Source: a bacterium
GTDB taxonomy: Bacteria; Elusimicrobiota; Elusimicrobia; Elusimicrobiales; UBA9959
Length of the DNA stretch: 42,866 nt
Direction: 5' to 3'
Assembly: GCA_021811185.1 (NCBI GenBank)
Contig: JAJZPL010000026.1
Location: 1-42,866, forward strand
Part shown: piece after piece, positions 39,597 through 42,866 of the stretch
How the letters are laid out: each line of letters opens with the position of its first letter
How positions within the stretch are numbered: position 1 is the stretch's first letter
Notes under the pieces: model-generated
What the model was told of the DNA's origin: nothing
Database searches by the model: none
Seen by the model: only the letters and a program-made list of their open reading frames with translations
Made by a program: the position numbers and the translations under genes

Positions 39597-41765
39597 TCAC
39601 CGCGCCAGCACCACGGTGCCGTTATAGGTCTTATTTCCGGCCTTGAACTGGTAGATATAGATCCCCGCCGCGGCCTTGCCGCCGCCGGACCGTTTGCCGT
39701 CCCAGGCCAGCGAAGCCTCGGAATTATAGGTGCCGGGCTTAAGGCTGGCCACCTCGGCCCCGGAAAGGTCGTAGACCTTCGCCGCCGAGATCTCGAGGCC
39801 TTCGGGGTTCTCGAAGATGATATTGAACTCGTCCCAGACGCCGTCGCCGTTGGGCGTAAAGATCTTCCTGGGCACGGTCTGCGTGATCCGGAACGACTGG
39901 GGCCGGATGACCTGCTTCACCTTGAACACGCCGGTCTTGCGCGTGAGCACGGAGATGGTGCCGGTCAGGGGGTCCACGGTGCCGCCCAGCTTCACGTCCT
40001 CCACGCCGTTGGAATAATACACGGCGTAGTCGTAGGCGGAATAGGTGGCGGCGGGCGTAACGGCGCTGATGGTGACCGCCCCCGTGCGGGAAAGCGGCAC
40101 GGTGAGCAGCACGTCGCCGGGGAAGTCCGTGCCGACGCGCTCGGCGCCGGAACGGTCCGCGAAGTAAAGCTTATACGCCGCGAAGGTCAGGCCGCTTTCG
40201 TACTGGGTCTGCCTGGCGAGGCGGGGCGTAAGGCCGGCCGCGCCCAGCTCCGCTTCTATGGCTGGGCTGATGTCCGCGGCGGCGCGGAGGTCGTCCGCCA
40301 CCAGGCGGGCCTGCTCGCCGGAATTCTTAAGCCAGAGCGAAGCGTCGCTCTTGAGGTTGTAAGGATCGGCCGCTTTCACGAAATACCACCGGACGGCGCC
40401 GACCGCCTCGGTGTAGCTGAAGGTGGCGCTGGAGAGCGCGGCCGCCAGGGCCGGCACGCCGTCGATGGCGGTGCTGCTGTACACCTCGTACTTCTTTACG
40501 CTGGTGGTGGCGCCGTACACGTCGTACAGCACGGGGTCCCAGGCTATGGTGAAGCCGGCGCCGGACACCGAGCCGCGCACTACCGGGGCCGCCGGCCGGG
40601 CCACGTTGAGCGTGAGCGCGATGCTGCCCAGGTCGGAATAAATGGTTTCCACTCCGGAATAGTTACGGGCCTTGCCGCGGGCGTAATAAACCGCGTTGGT
40701 GTCCAGCCCGCTGAAAGCGGCGGAGGTGGCCGCGATCCAGCCCGTGCTGACGGCCACGGAGAAGTCGGCGAAGCTGGAGACCTGCACGAAGTATTGCGTG
40801 CCGGTGGAGTTGTCGGCGTTGTAGCTGACGGTAAAGCCGTCGCTGGTCATGTCGGAAAAACCGGCAGGCATGGGCGGGTAGGCCATGGTGACCAGCTGCG
40901 AGATATTACTGGGCCCGCTGAAAACCGGCACTTCGTCGCCCAGGAAGACCGCGGCGTAATAAGTGACGTTGCCCAGCAGGCCCAGGAACCCGTAGGACTC
41001 GGCCGCGCCGACGGAAGCGGTGGTGGACAGCTGCGTTACGTAGTTGGTGTTGGCAAAGCTATGGGCCGGGTCGGTGGAATAATCTATACGGATCACGCCG
41101 GGGTCGAACACACCCAGCGAATTGGAGGCCCCGGTCATATTCCAGGCGAGCGCAAGCGCGCCGCTGGTGGAGGACTGCACGGTCAAAGTGTTAACCGCGT
41201 CCGGCGGTATGGCCGTGGTATAAAAAGTGGACCCGGCGGAAAGTCTGCCGGTAATGCCCGCGCTGTCGCGCACGCGCAGCGCGGCGTAATACTGGGGCCC
41301 GGGAAGGAGATGGGAATAGGTGCTGATATCCACGGTGCCGGCGGCGAGGGCCGCCAGGGTGAGCGAGGAGGTTATGCTGTCGTAGTTGGCGGAGGTTACG
41401 GGAACGGTCGCTATCTTGACGATCACCGAAGCGGCGCTGCCGACGAGGCCGTCGCGCCCGACGCTGGTCCAGCTTATGCGCACCTGCCCGTCCCCCACCG
41501 GCTGGGTGGTGGTGGCCAGGTCGTAAGCCACGCCGGGGCTGTGGCTGGTGGAAGAATGTCCGGAAAGGACCTTTTTGGAGCCGGAGGTTATCTGCGCGCC
41601 GGAGAGCTCCCCCACCACGGACTCCAGGCTCTTGGTGGCGGAAACGGAAACGGCCAGCCCGCCGGTAACGGCCTGGGTCTCCATCAGCTTGGTCTGCGCG
41701 TCTGCGCCGCCGCAAAAAGCCAGCGCTAAAACAGCCGCAGACAGAACCGCGCTTTTGTATCTCAT
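39597..41765 (-). CDS. Secreted fibronectin-type surface protein with FlgD/T9SS-like C-terminal domain
   Basis: 722 residues. Signal peptide MRYKSAVLSAAVLALAFCGGADA. Several Ig/fibronectin-III-like segments follow (for example VGDGQVRISWTSVGRDG, SGALALAWNMTGASN, GFTIAWDPVLYDVYGATTSVKKYEVYSS). The C-terminal 90 residues read FTPNGDGVWDEFNIIFENPEG...AKVYDLSGAEVASL...LAWDGKRSGGGKAAAGIYIYQFKAGNKTYNGTVVLAR, a FlgD-Ig / type IX sorting-like domain. It is probably exported and attached to the cell surface. The next gene encodes a PorV-like protein, the known partner of such C-terminal domains in Bacteroidota. A weak hairpin (39576-39592) separates the two genes. Confidence 0.8.
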   Translation of the reverse strand: MRYKSAVLSAAVLALAFCGGADAQTKLMETQAVTGGLAVSVSATKSLESVVGELSGAQITSGSKKVLSGHSSTSHSPGVAYDLATTTQPVGDGQVRISWTSVGRDGLVGSAASVIVKIATVPVTSANYDSITSSLTLAALAAGTVDISTYSHLLPGPQYYAALRVRDSAGITGRLSAGSTFYTTAIPPDAVNTLTVQSSTSGALALAWNMTGASNSLGVFDPGVIRIDYSTDPAHSFANTNYVTQLSTTASVGAAESYGFLGLLGNVTYYAAVFLGDEVPVFSGPSNISQLVTMAYPPMPAGFSDMTSDGFTVSYNADNSTGTQYFVQVSSFADFSVAVSTGWIAATSAAFSGLDTNAVYYARGKARNYSGVETIYSDLGSIALTLNVARPAAPVVRGSVSGAGFTIAWDPVLYDVYGATTSVKKYEVYSSTAIDGVPALAAALSSATFSYTEAVGAVRWYFVKAADPYNLKSDASLWLKNSGEQARLVADDLRAAADISPAIEAELGAAGLTPRLARQTQYESGLTFAAYKLYFADRSGAERVGTDFPGDVLLTVPLSRTGAVTISAVTPAATYSAYDYAVYYSNGVEDVKLGGTVDPLTGTISVLTRKTGVFKVKQVIRPQSFRITQTVPRKIFTPNGDGVWDEFNIIFENPEGLEISAAKVYDLSGAEVASLKPGTYNSEASLAWDGKRSGGGKAAAGIYIYQFKAGNKTYNGTVVLAR

Positions 41766-41850
41766 AAAATCGTCTCGCTTCCCATCAAATACACCTGCCG
41801 CCCCCCCACCGGGCCAGGAATGGAACCATGGCCCGGATACAACCCATGTG

Positions 41851-42866
41851 TTACGGCGTTACGCCTATGGCTATCCAGTTGTAGGTATCGGTGAGCGAGC
41901 CCTCAGCTGTAAACCCTGCCTCGGTTGGCGTTGAAACCCGCATGGGAGTTGCTGTTGAGGTATCAGTCAGAACTACAACCGGGGTGGTGCCAGTCCTGAA
42001 AGCATGGGCAAAAGTCACGCTTTGAGTCCCGGCAGTTAACGTTCCAGTACCGGACTGCATCATCATGGGAGTCCCGCCGAATGAGACCATGATCGCGTTC
42101 CCGGCCAGCGTGGAAGTGGATTCGGCCACTACTAGCGGGCCAGCCTTGATATTTATGCCGGAGCTGGTTTCAATGCTGTAATTGGCATCCCCGGTGTTCG
42201 TGAACGTGCCGCTGGAGGCGGTTATGCCGCCGCTAAGCGTTACGGAGGCTGCTTCTATTCCATACGTCACACCGAGGCCAAGGGCCGCCGTTATGGTCTG
42301 AGAGGAGATGAAGGTATTCACGGAGGATAATCCCGCTTTCGCGGCCAGGCCGTCATTAAGCGTACCGGTATCCACGGCCACGGCGTCTATCTGGACCTTC
42401 AGCGCGTCGGTATCGGCGAATACGGCGTTGAACTGCAGGGTTATAGTCGAGAAGTCAACCGCGGAACCGGGGATGGCCCCGGTCAGCTTGGAGGCCGACA
42501 TCCCGGCTATCTTCGCGTCAGTCACCGCCGAATTAAGGATCTTGCCCGTGGTGATAGCGTCGCTGCCGATAGTGAGCGCGCCGGCGCTGCTAAGCGTGGC
42601 GTCGCCGCTAAGCGCCACGGGCGCCGCCTGGTTGGAGGCGTTGCCCACGAAGATGTTGGCGCTGTTAAGCCCGCTGCTGAGCTTGATGGAAGCCAGCGTG
42701 GTGGTGTCGGCGGCCACGGTGTCCAGCTGGGCCTTTAAAGCGTCGGTATCGGCGAATACGGCGTTGAACTGCAGGGTTATAGTCGAGAAGTCAACCGCGG
42801 AACCGGGGATGGCCCCGGTCAGCTTGGAGGCCGACATCCCGGCTATCTTCGCGTCAGTCACCGCCG
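41851..42866 (-). CDS. Repeat-rich tail-fibre-like surface protein (5' part outside window)
   Basis: The frame is open to the window edge, so the N-terminus lies beyond 42866. About 338 residues are visible. They contain two copies of DAKIAGMSASKLTGAIPGSAVDFSTITLQFNAVFADTDALK, each inside a 112-codon unit, and low-complexity Ser/Thr/Ala/Gly segments like those of phage tail fibres and trimeric adhesins (SVNTFISSQTITAALGLGVTYGIEAASVTLSGG). The C-terminal 65 residues (GTQSVTFAHAFRTGTTPVVVLTDTST... YNWIAIGVTP) resemble the small beta-sandwich/H-type-lectin-like tips of such fibres. A host-encoded adhesin is likelier than prophage, as no phage genes are near. Confidence 0.65.
   Translation of the reverse strand, partial: AVTDAKIAGMSASKLTGAIPGSAVDFSTITLQFNAVFADTDALKAQLDTVAADTTTLASIKLSSGLNSANIFVGNASNQAAPVALSGDATLSSAGALTIGSDAITTGKILNSAVTDAKIAGMSASKLTGAIPGSAVDFSTITLQFNAVFADTDALKVQIDAVAVDTGTLNDGLAAKAGLSSVNTFISSQTITAALGLGVTYGIEAASVTLSGGITASSGTFTNTGDANYSIETSSGINIKAGPLVVAESTSTLAGNAIMVSFGGTPMMMQSGTGTLTAGTQSVTFAHAFRTGTTPVVVLTDTSTATPMRVSTPTEAGFTAEGSLTDTYNWIAIGVTP
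42404..42866 (-). repeat. Two identical 127-bp direct repeats within the surface gene
   Basis: 42404-42530 and 42740-42866 (cut by the window end) are identical over 127 bases, offset 336 bases (112 codons, in frame). Perfect identity at the DNA level suggests recent duplication or gene conversion, with room for unit-number variation. Confidence 0.95.

Noticed and set aside
38141-41765. A complete type IX secretion system
   Set aside because: Only a PorV-like barrel and a FlgD/T9SS-like C-terminal domain are seen. No SprA, PorK/L/M/N or PorU genes are in the window, and both seen families occur outside true type IX systems.
42404-42866. CRISPR array or prophage tail module at the window end
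   Set aside because: The repeats are 127 bases long, in frame and inside an open reading frame; there are no spacers and no other phage genes nearby.

Overview
The window is bacterial, GC-rich (clearly above 60% in most genes), densely coded, and from a Gram-negative (didermic) cell. It encodes several outer-membrane beta-barrel proteins, a MlaC-like lipid carrier, a TolC-like channel, a type IV pilin and PilT. The gene set points to the phylum Elusimicrobiota or a close relative: a short single-gene type IV pilin with a C-terminal disulfide pair, a PorV-like protein, FlgD/T9SS-like C-terminal domains, and an ftsQ-ftsA-ftsZ-pilT-cmk-plsC-rpsA gene order. This assignment is inference from protein style. 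No rRNA is present to confirm it.

Layout. 1-2778: the end of an acylphosphatase gene, a group-2 type sigma-70 factor, apt, tRNA-Arg(CCT) and a membrane-anchored YfgM/TPR-like protein, closed by a terminator. 2803-9323: a strong sigma-70 promoter with an 18-bp palindrome on its start site drives an overlapping operon of MlaC-like lipid carrier, TolC-like channel, HpnN-like MMPL/RND transporter, phosphatidylinositol-phosphate-synthase-like CDP-alcohol phosphatidyltransferase and myo-inositol-1-phosphate synthase. A PgpA-type phosphatase and a flippase-like (LPG synthase membrane-domain) protein lie beside it. Read together, these genes look like a locus that makes an inositol phospholipid and moves lipid to the outer membrane.

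10998-15980: two outer-membrane barrel genes, the first behind a roughly 240-nt highly structured leader RNA. A winged-helix-like regulator gene follows, whose promoter carries three TTGACATAT repeats. The same repeat occurs in front of the first porin. About 0.9 kb of A/C-rich, gene-free DNA comes next. 15981-29018 (all minus): a possible 13-kb transcription unit, read ftsQ, ftsA, ftsZ, pilT, deoxynucleoside kinase, cmk, plsC, rpsA, a TPR protein, a protease/beta-propeller/outer-membrane-barrel fusion, a HEAT-repeat protein and a small two-helix membrane protein, ending in a 15-bp-stem terminator.

29143-30400 (plus): tRNA-Lys(TTT), an AT-rich islet with an unknown 84-residue protein, and a type IV pilin with its own promoter and a shared bidirectional terminator. 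30417-42866 (minus): a compact operon-like set. In transcription order it holds a repeat-rich tail-fibre-like surface protein (cut by the window end), a fibronectin-type surface protein with a FlgD/T9SS-like C-terminus, a PorV-like barrel carrying a LysM domain, a 1069-residue coiled-coil protein, a 1088-residue histidine kinase that is mostly coiled coil, and a response regulator joined by a membrane helix to a beta-propeller. This last set is the strongest candidate for an undescribed system: a phosphorelay on long rods whose receiver is wired through the membrane to an outside propeller, next to surface-protein export genes.

Several promoters sit so close to their start codons that the mRNAs should be leaderless or nearly so.
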